A stretch of DNA of 20,534 nt, from positions 1 to 20,534 of the forward strand of contig JAEWSZ010000188.1 in the NCBI GenBank assembly GCA_023397905.1. The letters are read 5' to 3'. The notes below the pieces were generated by a model. It ran no database searches. It was not told the origin of the DNA and saw nothing but the letters and a program-made list of their open reading frames with translations. A program made the translations under genes and the position numbers. Origin of the DNA: Bacillota bacterium. GTDB taxonomy: Bacteria > Bacillota > Clostridia > Acetivibrionales > DSM-1351. This document shows, piece after piece, positions 1 to 7,424 of the stretch (its first letter is position 1; the number at the start of each line of letters is the position of its first letter).

Positions 1-1
1 C

Positions 2-370
2 AGATACATTATCAAGCAGAAGGGCGGAATGCTTGCAAAGGGAAGGCTTCTCGGCGTACAGTTTGAAGCTCTCTTTGAGGATGGGCTGTATTTTGAAATG
101 TCTGGCCATGCAAACAAAATGGCCATGCTGATCAGGGAAGCCTTTGAACGGAACGGTTACGGCTTTCTGGTGGCTTCGGATACCAATCAGCAGTTTCCCA
201 TTGTCCCCGATGCCATACTTGAAAAGCTGAAAGAAAATTTTGAATATTCTTTCTGGGAAAAGACCAGCGCCGATACCAGCGCAGTCCGCTTCTGCACCAG
301 CTGGGCGACTGAGCCGGAGGCAGTACGGCAGCTCGTCGATGAAATCGATAAATTCGGAAGAAAATCATAA
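2..370 (+). CDS. Low-specificity L-threonine aldolase / beta-eliminating lyase family, C-terminal part
   Basis: This is the 3' end of a PLP-dependent fold-type I enzyme. The family cleaves L-threonine or allo-threonine to glycine and acetaldehyde in the cytosol. The frame is open from base 2 and gives 122 residues before a TAA stop. The string MLAKGRLLGVQFEALF followed by LYFEMSGHANKMA matches the conserved C-terminal half of threonine aldolases, where a GAMLAKGR-type stretch follows the PLP-lysine region and the HAN motif lies in the small domain. The PLP lysine itself lies upstream of the window. The ATG at 29 is internal, because homology continues upstream through the residues RYIIKQKGG. 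The gene is followed by an 81-nt gap with a hairpin. Family membership is fairly sure. Substrate preference cannot be judged from this fragment, and a related beta-eliminating lyase is possible. Confidence 0.85.
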   Translation, partial: RYIIKQKGGMLAKGRLLGVQFEALFEDGLYFEMSGHANKMAMLIREAFERNGYGFLVASDTNQQFPIVPDAILEKLKENFEYSFWEKTSADTSAVRFCTSWATEPEAVRQLVDEIDKFGRKS

Positions 371-399
371 TATTTGTTTAAATTAATAAGCATTTTAAG

Positions 400-442
400 C
401 CCCTGCTTCATATTATGGATATTAAAGATATGAAGTTAGGGG
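400..442 (+). promoter_or_regulatory. Hairpin overlapping the ribosome binding site of the gene at 452
   Basis: CCCCT (400-404) plus CTTCATAT (406-413) pair with ATATGAAG (428-435) plus AGGGG (438-442), with one small internal bulge. The right arm ends in AGGGG, which is also the only plausible Shine-Dalgarno sequence for the ATG at 452, at a spacing of 9 nt. The following bases are not a clean U tract, so it is a poor intrinsic terminator. It may terminate the threonine aldolase transcript weakly, or shield the start of the next gene from readthrough translation. Confidence 0.4.
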
Positions 443-451
443 TAATATTTT

Positions 452-1450
452 ATGTCCATTTATTATAATAATCCGGAGCAGATAAATTCTTTGGATGAAG
501 TCAGACTCAATTATGGAACCGACCGGCTGAGAGACATTTTTCAGGATATGCTGAATAACAATGAACCGAGAGCGGTAAGTCTGCTGAACAGTCCCAATAT
601 ACGATTTCCGTCCCTGTTTACCCTACGGCCGGAAATAACAAGAAATAATCTGATAACACGCCTGAACGTTCAGAACAGGTATGCCCTTATGGCCACAAAC
701 GACATATTGTCAAAGGATTCCATCAGTTCCCAGAGATTTCTGGAGCACAGCAATGAGTACTACCCTGCGATCAGATGGATACTTGAAACAGGATATGCCG
801 ACGATGGTTTAGACGACCGGTATGACGAGGTCATGGAAACCGCGGCGGTGATACTTACAAAAATTTACGGGGACTACAGCTGCCAGAGAATTATAGAAGA
901 AATGATTTTCGGCAGGTACAGAAAGGGCAGCTATATTTATGACCTGACCTGGGCATTTTTTGAAACCATAAACACCAATAATCTATTGATGGTGGTGGAA
1001 CGCTTGCGCTCTCCGGAGTCCAAAGATGTGGAGCTTGCCCGGAAATTTCTGAATTTCATACCCTGCATAAATGACAACAGTATGCAAGATCCCATAAGGC
1101 AGTACCAGGGCTGCATAAGATGGCTAAACCAAAATTTCAATTTCCTGTATTATACGGGCGAGACCAATCAGCAGACCAGCAATCCGCGACGTTATGCCAT
1201 ATCTCTGGAAGCCAAATATCTGCAGAGAAATCTATCCGGGGTTAACGGTGAAGCCCCAAGGGCCTTAAACAGATTCCAGACCAATATACTGGACAATTTC
1301 AAGCAGCTTGACGAGGAGACGAAGGTATTCCTATCCGACTGTTCAGACATGCTGTACCGCCGTAACAGATACAGGTGGGGCAGGTGGCTTGAAAGTCCGG
1401 TTGAAAGTCAGATAGAAACAGCCAGAAGGCTAATGGGGGGATTACAATGA
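452..1450 (+). CDS. Unrecognised 332-residue protein translationally coupled to tgl
   Basis: I do not recognise this family. The product is 332 residues and cytosolic by appearance: no signal peptide, no membrane segment and no obvious nucleotide-binding or metal-binding motif. It is rich in Asn, Arg, Tyr and Leu and reads as mostly alpha-helical, with four scattered cysteines. The C-terminus is strongly basic and aromatic, with the string RRNRYRWGRWLESP. The start is ATG 452 with AGGGG nine bases upstream. The stop TGA overlaps the ATG of the transglutaminase gene (ATGA at 1447-1450), so the two are probably translated together. By context it could be a spore-coat or forespore/mother-cell protein that is a substrate, adaptor or regulator of the cross-linking enzyme, but nothing in the sequence proves that. 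Confidence 0.8.
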   Translation: MSIYYNNPEQINSLDEVRLNYGTDRLRDIFQDMLNNNEPRAVSLLNSPNIRFPSLFTLRPEITRNNLITRLNVQNRYALMATNDILSKDSISSQRFLEHSNEYYPAIRWILETGYADDGLDDRYDEVMETAAVILTKIYGDYSCQRIIEEMIFGRYRKGSYIYDLTWAFFETINTNNLLMVVERLRSPESKDVELARKFLNFIPCINDNSMQDPIRQYQGCIRWLNQNFNFLYYTGETNQQTSNPRRYAISLEAKYLQRNLSGVNGEAPRALNRFQTNILDNFKQLDEETKVFLSDCSDMLYRRNRYRWGRWLESPVESQIETARRLMGGLQ

Positions 1451-2202
1451 TAAAAATAGCCAATTCATCCATAGACCCCAATACTATCAAGGCAAATTTT
1501 ATGCAGAACAGCGTAGAGAATAAAATACTTGACATATTGATAGCCAGCAGAGAGGTGTATAATTACGGCTCTCAAAACCAGCTGCTTTTTGAGCTGAAAC
1601 TTCGGAAGAGCATTGTAAACGCGGCAAAGGACCTCAATAAAAGCCGGTTTTCCTTCAGAATCTTCCGCAAATCCATATGCAATAAAAATTACTGGAACAG
1701 GACAAATGACGGCGGTTTTGATTTAAAAGACGGAGTAAAGCCGTCCGAAGCAATAAATGATATATATATCCACAGCTCGCTTTATGGTACGGAGTGCGCC
1801 ACCGCAATAATTATTGTGTATTATAAGGCTCTTGTGGACGTATTTCCGGAAGAGCAGTTCAACAGACTGTTTTCAGGGATATATCTGATGAACTGGCAGC
1901 ACCTGGATCCCGATCTGGGCATTTCGGATTTCATGAGGCCGGCGGATTACCTGCCGGGAGACTGCAGGTATTTTAAAAATCCTGACGTAGATCCTCTGAA
2001 GCCCGAGTGGCAGGGAGAAAATACATTTTTGCTGGATAACGGGCTTTATTACGGACATGGGCTGGGAATTGCCACAGGTGAAAAGATCATAGATGAGCTG
2101 AACAAAAAACGTATTCACGGTTCGACTACGTCGGCTTATCTGATGAATTCGGTAAAACGGCTCAATTTCAGATATCTGGGCAGTAAATATTACAATATAT
2201 GA
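1447..2202 (+). CDS. tgl: Protein-glutamine gamma-glutamyltransferase (spore coat transglutaminase)
   Basis: The enzyme joins glutamine and lysine side chains to form isopeptide bonds. In Bacillus subtilis Tgl cross-links spore coat proteins such as GerQ late in sporulation. At 251 residues it is close to the 245 of B. subtilis Tgl and aligns along its whole length. Visible landmarks are LLFELKLRKSIVNAAKDL near residues 46-63, the active-site stretch ECATAI with Cys117 preceded by Glu116, YLPGDCRYFKNPDVDP, then PEWQGEN with Glu191, and HGLGI with His204. These correspond to the Cys116 and Glu187 catalytic region of the Bacillus enzyme. The start ATG 1447 sits 7 nt after a run of Gs (GGGGGG) and overlaps the upstream stop. 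In B. subtilis the gene is under the mother-cell factor sigma K; no clear sigma K promoter was found here. No deviation from the family was seen. Confidence 0.95.
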   Translation: MIKIANSSIDPNTIKANFMQNSVENKILDILIASREVYNYGSQNQLLFELKLRKSIVNAAKDLNKSRFSFRIFRKSICNKNYWNRTNDGGFDLKDGVKPSEAINDIYIHSSLYGTECATAIIIVYYKALVDVFPEEQFNRLFSGIYLMNWQHLDPDLGISDFMRPADYLPGDCRYFKNPDVDPLKPEWQGENTFLLDNGLYYGHGLGIATGEKIIDELNKKRIHGSTTSAYLMNSVKRLNFRYLGSKYYNI

Positions 2203-2210
2203 CATAATGC

Positions 2211-2230
2211 GCAAACTCCTCCCGGTTTGC
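2211..2230 (+). terminator. Weak hairpin after tgl
   Basis: GCAAAC (2211-2216) pairs with GTTTGC (2225-2230) around an 8-nt loop just after the tgl stop. There is no proper U tract downstream, so at most it is a weak terminator or mRNA-end hairpin. Confidence 0.3.
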
Positions 2231-2257
2231 ATAAATTCTTCAAAAGTGCAGAACCTA
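2228..2257 (+). promoter_or_regulatory. Possible sigma G-like promoter for the germination operon
   Basis: TGCATA at 2228-2233, a 17-nt spacer, then GAACCTA at 2251-2257. The -35 resembles the sigma G consensus (TGAATA), and the -10 keeps only part of CATACTA. GerA-type operons of Bacillus and Clostridium are normally transcribed by sigma G in the forespore, which is why this region was examined. The match is weak and overlaps the hairpin at 2211-2230. Confidence 0.25.
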
Positions 2258-2300
2258 AAACTAATCTTGCAAAAAAGTGTAAAAGTGGGAGGATGGATGT

Positions 2301-3914
2301 ATGCGCTATATCCGAAAGCTGGCCCGGCTGCTCAGGGAACAGAAAAAACAGGCAGACGAGGACGGCAGGGGCAATGAGGAAAGGCCGCAGAATTTATTCC
2401 GCAGGCTCAAAAGAAACCTCGACGCCGTTACGGCAGAATTTGAGGAAAGCTGTGATCTGGTCGTACGTGAGTTTTCTTTCGGGAGAGAAGGAGAAATCAA
2501 AGCGGCTCTTATTTTTTTGGACGGGATGGCAAATCTGACCCTGATAAATGACAATATCATAAAGCCTCTCATGTATGACAGCCATTTTTTCCGCACGGGG
2601 GAAACGCCGGAGCTCACGAGCATGGACAAATTGCGGGACAGGCTGTTGTCGGTGGGGGACGTAAAGACCATAAATACCTTTAATGAAGTAATAAAAGCAA
2701 GCCTTGAGGGGGATGCCGTGCTGCTGGTGGACGGCTTTGACAAGGCTGTTGATATAAGTGCAAAAGGCTGGGAAAGAAGAGCGGTTTCAGAGCCCAATAC
2801 CGAAACCGTAATACGGGGTCCGCGGGAAGGCTTTACCGAGAACCTCCGGACAAATACGGCCATGATACGCCGTAAAATACAAAATCAGTCCCTTAAAATA
2901 CGCACGGTAGTGATAGGAAAGCGTTCGCATACACAGGTGAACATTCTTTATATAAACGGAATAGTAAACCCAGAGCTGGTCAGGGAAGTTGAGCGCAGGT
3001 TGAAGAATATCGACACTGACGTGGTACTGGCGGCGGGATATCTGGAGCAGTATATTGAGGATGCGCCCTATTCGGTATTTCAAACAGTATGGTACAGTGA
3101 AAAGCCCGACGCAATCGCCGGAAAGCTTATGGAAGGCCGCGTCGCAATAATCGTTGACGGAACGCCCTTCGTGCTGTCGGTGCCCATGCTGTTCATGGAA
3201 AATTTCCAGACTTCGGAGGATTATGCCATACGCAGCTATTACGCAACCGTATTGCGTATCCTGCGCCTGTCTACATTTATGATCAGCATGTTTGCCCCCG
3301 CGCTGTATGTGGCGTTCACCACCTTTCACCAGGAGCTGATACCTACCTCGCTGCTGTTCACCATGGCGGCCGCCAGTGAAGGAGTGCCCTTTCCCGCGGC
3401 GGTGGAGGTCTCCATTATGATGTTCACATTTGAGATATTAAGGGAGGCCGGCATACGCATGCCGCGGCCGGTAGGACAGGCCATCAGCATTGTAGGCGCC
3501 CTGGTAATGGGTGAGGCGGCGGTGCAGGCCGGGCTGGTCGGGGCGCCGGTAGTGATCGTTGTGGCAATTACCGCGGTATCCAGCTTTGTGATACCCCTTG
3601 TTTCAGATGCCATATCTCTGACAAGATGGTTTCTGATATTGCTTGCCGCCACTATGGGGAGCTTTGGCATCACGCTTGGCACGCTGGTCATACTTATTCA
3701 CCTGGCTTCACTGAAATCCTTCGGTACCAATTATCTGGCGCCGTTTGCACCCTTCCAGTCAAGGGATCTGAAGGATACTGCCGTACGCGCCCATCTCTGG
3801 ACCATGAGGACCCGTCCCATATCGCTTAAACCCCAGGATTTGAAACGGCAGAATTTTGAAACGCCATTTGATCCGTCGGCGGAGCATGGGGACGGGCAGG
3901 GTGACGGATCATGA
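2301..3914 (+). CDS. gerKA: Spore germinant receptor A subunit (GerA family)
   Basis: This is the A subunit of a GerA-type nutrient germinant receptor in the spore inner membrane. The A subunit is thought to form the channel-like core that releases ions when germinant binds. The product has 537 residues, typical for the family. An N-terminal soluble region (about 1-290) carries the family motif RGPREGFTENLRTN near residue 173. It continues with GTPFVLSVPMLFMENF before a membrane region of several helices (about 315-485) and a short cytosolic tail. The start ATG 2301 has GGGAGG eight bases upstream. It is the first gene of a four-gene unit, and its TGA overlaps the next ATG (ATGA at 3911-3914). 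The symbol follows the A-C-B order known from gerK-type operons. The germinant recognised cannot be told. Confidence 0.95.
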   Translation: MRYIRKLARLLREQKKQADEDGRGNEERPQNLFRRLKRNLDAVTAEFEESCDLVVREFSFGREGEIKAALIFLDGMANLTLINDNIIKPLMYDSHFFRTGETPELTSMDKLRDRLLSVGDVKTINTFNEVIKASLEGDAVLLVDGFDKAVDISAKGWERRAVSEPNTETVIRGPREGFTENLRTNTAMIRRKIQNQSLKIRTVVIGKRSHTQVNILYINGIVNPELVREVERRLKNIDTDVVLAAGYLEQYIEDAPYSVFQTVWYSEKPDAIAGKLMEGRVAIIVDGTPFVLSVPMLFMENFQTSEDYAIRSYYATVLRILRLSTFMISMFAPALYVAFTTFHQELIPTSLLFTMAAASEGVPFPAAVEVSIMMFTFEILREAGIRMPRPVGQAISIVGALVMGEAAVQAGLVGAPVVIVVAITAVSSFVIPLVSDAISLTRWFLILLAATMGSFGITLGTLVILIHLASLKSFGTNYLAPFAPFQSRDLKDTAVRAHLWTMRTRPISLKPQDLKRQNFETPFDPSAEHGDGQGDGS

Positions 3915-5119
3915 AAAAGAGGGGCGGTTTCAGGAAAATACGTGGCATAGGGTGCCGTGTTTTGGCTTTTATGCTGTGCATGATCCTTGTTTTGAATCTG
4001 TGCGGCTGCGGGAGCCGCCGGGAACTCAATACCCTGGCCATTGTCATGGGGACGGCTCTGGATGTGGGAAGTACGCCGGATACGTTTGAGCTGACAGCAC
4101 AGATAGTTAAAGCCGGAGAACTCAAATCCGGCACTTCGTCCACAAGCAGTTCATCTGCGGTGAAAGCCTATTCGAACGTGGGAAATACGGGCAAAAGCGT
4201 ACTTTCCATACTCCGCAGCATAACCCATGTAAGCAGCCGCAGGCTTTATTTTCCTCACAACCAGATACTCATTTTCAGCAGCGAGCTGGCAGAGCTGGAT
4301 ATTATGGAAGGGCTGGATGCATTCCTGCGCGATTTTGAAGCGCGTTTGAACGTCTATATACTGATTTCAAAGGGTAAAGCGTCGGATATACTGGATGCTG
4401 CGTGCGAGCTTGAGAAAATACCCTCCATCCATATTTCCGAAATGATAGAGAACCAGAAAAGCAACTCGGAAATAGCAATCGTAACCCTGCGCGATTTTGC
4501 CATTGCCATGCTGAGCGGTTCAAAAGCTCCTGTGGCTCCAATAATAAAGCAATATGAGGAAGGCGGAAATAAAAAGTCAAAGCTTGAAGGCACGGCGGTT
4601 TTCAACAAGAAGGGAAAAATGGTGGGGGAGCTTGATAACACACAAACCAGGGGATTTATGTGGATCACAGGCAATGCCAGGAGCGGAGTGACAACAGTGG
4701 ATACAAAGTGGGGCTGGGTCGTTCTGGAAATAATGCATTCAAAAAGCCGTTTAAGGCCTGTAAAGATGGAAGACGGAAGCATCCGGATGAAGCTTGAAAT
4801 CAATACAGACGGGATTATCGAAAGCAACGAAACCTACAAGGATATGTCCGGTATGGATAAGGTAAATATGCTGAAAAAACTGGAACGTGAAGTGATCCGC
4901 TCTGATGTGGAGAATTCACTGAAGCAGGCAAAGCTGCTGTCAGCAGATGTGTTCGGATTTGGCGAGGCAATCCGACGGCAGTATCCTGAGGATTGGAAGA
5001 AGATGGAGAAGAACTGGGACCATTTTTTTCAAGAGATCGGATTGGATGTTCAGGTTGAGGTAGAACTGCGTTCAACCGGCGGTTTGACAAAGCCGGTGGT
5101 TCCCGGAGGTGCGGCATGA
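3911..5119 (+). CDS. gerKC: Spore germinant receptor C subunit, Ger(x)C lipoprotein
   Basis: This is the C subunit of the germinant receptor, a lipoprotein anchored on the outer face of the spore inner membrane that is needed for receptor function. The product has 402 residues. The N-terminus is a signal peptide with a basic head (KKRGGFRKIRG), a hydrophobic stretch and a lipobox ending at Cys33 (LCGCGS). It is followed by RRELNTLAIVMGTALD, the hallmark start of mature Ger(x)C proteins, which usually begin CWDRRELN; here the Trp-Asp pair is replaced by Gly-Ser. The rest matches the C-subunit pattern, including SRRLYFPHNQILIFSSELAE near residues 106-125 and LKLEREVIRSDVENSLKQAK-like text near residue 320. 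Both ends overlap neighbours by ATGA. Cys31 is a second possible lipidation residue but a poorer fit. Confidence 0.93.
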   Translation: MKKRGGFRKIRGIGCRVLAFMLCMILVLNLCGCGSRRELNTLAIVMGTALDVGSTPDTFELTAQIVKAGELKSGTSSTSSSSAVKAYSNVGNTGKSVLSILRSITHVSSRRLYFPHNQILIFSSELAELDIMEGLDAFLRDFEARLNVYILISKGKASDILDAACELEKIPSIHISEMIENQKSNSEIAIVTLRDFAIAMLSGSKAPVAPIIKQYEEGGNKKSKLEGTAVFNKKGKMVGELDNTQTRGFMWITGNARSGVTTVDTKWGWVVLEIMHSKSRLRPVKMEDGSIRMKLEINTDGIIESNETYKDMSGMDKVNMLKKLEREVIRSDVENSLKQAKLLSADVFGFGEAIRRQYPEDWKKMEKNWDHFFQEIGLDVQVEVELRSTGGLTKPVVPGGAA

Positions 5120-6219
5120 GACTTGAAAAAGGATGCATAACGGGACAGGATCTGCTGTTTTCAGTATTTTGCTTTATGCAGGGCACAGTGCTGCGGTCAG
5201 GATTTATTATCAGCGATACCCGAAACGATTCCTGGTCCATGGCCTTTACAGGGCTTTTATTTGCACTTCCGCTGGTAGCCATATACACTCTGCTGCTGCG
5301 CTGGTTTCCAGGAAAAGGTCTGATTGAAATAGATGACCTGATATTTGGACCTGTTGTGGGTAAGGTAATATCAGTACTCTATCTTTTTTTCTTTCTGTCG
5401 CTTTTGGCACTTAACACCCATGATCTGGGAAGTTTTGTGATAGGCTACATGATGCCTGAAACGCCTATTGTACCAGTCATTTTTCTTTTTTTGACAGTAT
5501 GTATTTACGCCATCCACAAGGGGATTGAGAACCTCATGCGCTTGTCGGTATTTTTCTGTGTGATTACTACTGGAGCACTGCTTATAAATTCCGTGCTGAT
5601 ACTTAAGGAAGTGAAAATAGAATTCCTGAAGCCCTTTTTCCGGCTGCCTCTTATGAAATATGTCCAGGGAACAGTCACAGTTACGGCTGTCCCCATGGGA
5701 GAAATCCTGGCCTTCACCATGATCGCCCCCATGCTTGGAAAAAAACAAAAGGTGGGAAAACCGCTGGCATTGGGATTGATATTCTCTTCAATATTCATGG
5801 CGGTTGTCATACTGCGTGATATTATAACTCTGGGGCCTTTGGTTTCCATTGTCTCATTGCCGTCCTTTGAATCGGTGCGCTATGTCACTCTTGCGGGAAT
5901 TCTCACCAGAATGGAAAGCATTTATGCAATTGTGCTGCTGATACTGTTTCTATTCAAGGTATGCATCCTGATGTATGCATTTGTGCTGGGCCTTTCTCAA
6001 ATCCTGTATGTCAAAAACTATTCGACGCTTATACTGGTGTCTGCGGCGCTGGTGTTTATATATTCGCTTCTGGTATTTGAATCGGTGATGGAAAACATGG
6101 ATTGGGGCTCGAGTACTGCTCCTTTTTTCTCATTGACTTTTGAATTCTTTTTGCCGGTGGTCTCACTGCTGGTAGCCCGGCTTAGAGGGCTGAACAGGAA
6201 AAGGGAGGCGGTGGCATGA
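5116..6219 (+). CDS. gerKB: Spore germinant receptor B subunit (spore permease family)
   Basis: This is the B subunit of the germinant receptor, a member of the APC amino-acid transporter superfamily that binds the germinant in the inner membrane. The product has 367 residues, the usual length, and shows about ten hydrophobic segments. The start resembles other GerAB-type proteins: ITGQDLLFSVFCFMQGTVLR leading into the first helix. YMMPETPIVP and FFRLPLMKYVQG lie in loops typical of the family. GGAGGTG at 5104-5110 precedes the ATG at 5116, which overlaps the previous stop. The 3' end overlaps the following small membrane protein gene. No truncation is seen. Confidence 0.93.
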   Translation: MRLEKGCITGQDLLFSVFCFMQGTVLRSGFIISDTRNDSWSMAFTGLLFALPLVAIYTLLLRWFPGKGLIEIDDLIFGPVVGKVISVLYLFFFLSLLALNTHDLGSFVIGYMMPETPIVPVIFLFLTVCIYAIHKGIENLMRLSVFFCVITTGALLINSVLILKEVKIEFLKPFFRLPLMKYVQGTVTVTAVPMGEILAFTMIAPMLGKKQKVGKPLALGLIFSSIFMAVVILRDIITLGPLVSIVSLPSFESVRYVTLAGILTRMESIYAIVLLILFLFKVCILMYAFVLGLSQILYVKNYSTLILVSAALVFIYSLLVFESVMENMDWGSSTAPFFSLTFEFFLPVVSLLVARLRGLNRKREAVA

Positions 6220-6443
6220 ATCTTCTGCTGGTACTTGCCGGTATGGCAATCATTGCTGCTATTAATCTGCCCGGCCTGATAAAAAACAGGCAATGGCATG
6301 ATCTCACAGTTTACACGGTCATATTTTTGCTGGTGCTTACACTGGCGGTGCTTATGGCTGTGGGAGTCAGGCTTCCAAGCCCCATCAAGGCCGCCCAGAA
6401 GTTTTACCAGGATGTTCTGCACCTGAGCTTTAAAAAATCCTGA
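6216..6443 (+). CDS. Small two-helix membrane protein at the end of the germination operon (D-subunit-like)
   Basis: The product has 75 residues and two clear hydrophobic segments (about 2-20 and 31-53) separated by a short polar loop, NRQWHDLT. It ends in a soluble tail. GGGAGG lies just upstream and the ATG overlaps the gerKB stop (ATGA), so it is almost certainly part of the receptor operon. Bacillus germinant receptor operons often carry or neighbour genes for about 70-75-residue two-helix proteins called D subunits, which modulate receptor-dependent germination. The size, topology and position here fit that class. Sequence identity to known D proteins could not be tested. Confidence 0.8.
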   Translation: MNLLLVLAGMAIIAAINLPGLIKNRQWHDLTVYTVIFLLVLTLAVLMAVGVRLPSPIKAAQKFYQDVLHLSFKKS

Positions 6444-6453
6444 CAAGAGCGGA

Positions 6454-7119
6454 TTACTTTCCTTCTATCAGTCTGAATGAACCGTCGTTTAAAAGCTTAA
6501 TAAAATCACCCATGTTTTTTAAAGGGTATTGGGATTCCATACCGCCTCTTGCAATATCTTCGGTCTGGTGGAAATCAGAACCTGAGGTCTTGCTCAATTT
6601 ATGCCGGTTTGCCAGCTGCAGAGCCAGGTGGTTCTGGGAATCATGTCTGGGGTTGCCGTTGTAGACTTCAACGCCGTGGAGAAGGGAGGGGTCTGCGGGT
6701 GTTATGTATCTTCTGAAAGGGTGGGCCTGAACAATTTTTATTTGGGTCCCTTTTATAAAATCACTGAATTTTTTTAAGCCAAGACTGCAAAGTCCGGGGT
6801 TCTCGTATAAAAAACTCTCTTCGAAACCGTATATCAGGTAATCATTGAGATTTTCATCAAAGAGGATCTCCATACCTAAAAACACCTTCAGGCCGGATTT
6901 GTTGCCTTCGTCAAGAGCTTTCCTGTATCCGTCTAGATATTGGTCGACTTTTGATTTCCAGTCTCCTGAAATGGAATCAAAGAAGGGAGTACAGAAATGA
7001 TCGGTAATAATGATCCCGTCATATCCGGCGTCCCTGTACAGCCTGACGGTCTCCCTGGCCGGAACGCGCCCGCATCTGCTGGTCTCGCTGGTGTGTACAT
7101 GTGTGTCGTATTTAAACAT
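6454..7119 (-). CDS. PHP-domain metal-dependent phosphoesterase
   Basis: This is a stand-alone PHP (polymerase and histidinol phosphatase) domain protein of 221 residues, probably a cytosolic metal-dependent phosphatase or nuclease. The metal-binding set is visible in order: THVH (His7, His9), TDH (Asp40, His41), GMEI (Glu84), AHPF (His133), Glu151 in the string GVEVYNG, and SGSDFH (Asp182, His184). GGAGGT lies about 8 nt upstream of the ATG, and a good promoter lies at 7196-7225. The gene converges on the germination operon with only 10 nt between the two stop codons and no terminator there. Substrate is unknown; many relatives are annotated as histidinol phosphatase-like without proof, and no histidine genes are nearby. 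Confidence 0.88.
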   Translation of the reverse strand: MFKYDTHVHTSETSRCGRVPARETVRLYRDAGYDGIIITDHFCTPFFDSISGDWKSKVDQYLDGYRKALDEGNKSGLKVFLGMEILFDENLNDYLIYGFEESFLYENPGLCSLGLKKFSDFIKGTQIKIVQAHPFRRYITPADPSLLHGVEVYNGNPRHDSQNHLALQLANRHKLSKTSGSDFHQTEDIARGGMESQYPLKNMGDFIKLLNDGSFRLIEGK

Positions 7120-7195
7120 TATTCTACCTCCGAAAGTTGTTAAAAATATGCTTTAGCATACAGGTACGTTTGTTTGTACTGAATGATATATTTGT

Positions 7196-7225
7196 ATTAT
7201 AGCTGTGGAAACTCAGGATAGTCAA
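7196..7225 (-). promoter_or_regulatory. Sigma-A-like promoter of the PHP gene
   Basis: On the minus strand, TTGACT (7225-7220), an 18-nt spacer and TATAAT (7201-7196). The predicted transcript has a leader of roughly 70 nt containing a small TATGC/GCATA hairpin before the SD and ATG of the PHP gene. Confidence 0.65.
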
Positions 7226-7294
7226 GTTTGCAGGGCGACGGGATATATGCTGGAAATATAATCAGAATGCCTGTTTAACGGTATCAGTGCACTT

Positions 7295-7321
7295 AAAAAA
7301 TTAACTCACGGTTAATTTTTT
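7295..7321. repeat. Perfect 11-bp AT-rich inverted repeat upstream of the XRE gene
   Basis: AAAAAATTAAC (7295-7305) and GTTAATTTTTT (7311-7321) are exact complements around TCACG. It could be an intrinsic terminator of either strand, since both sides end in six T or A, or an operator. GGTTA within it (7310-7314) is also inverted as TAACC at 7336-7340, just ahead of the XRE promoter. Confidence 0.6.
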
Positions 7322-7346
7322 GTCCTCCTGTTTAATAACCGTTCAA

Positions 7347-7375
7347 TTGTGGAGGCGTGGTCAGTCTGATAAAAT
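7347..7375 (+). promoter_or_regulatory. Promoter of the XRE regulator gene
   Basis: TTGTGG (7347-7352), a 17-nt spacer and TAAAAT (7370-7375), about 50 nt ahead of the start codon. The inverted TAACC/GGTTA pair just upstream is a plausible site for autoregulation. Confidence 0.45.
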
Positions 7376-7424
7376 GTAGTCAGAAGAGAGGCCTTTCATA
7401 ATAAACAGATGGGAAGATGATAAA

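Noticed and set aside
2306..2863. 185-codon minus-strand frame opposite the germination A subunit
   Set aside because: It is the antisense shadow of a well-supported gene on the plus strand, with Ser/Arg-rich text typical of such shadows.
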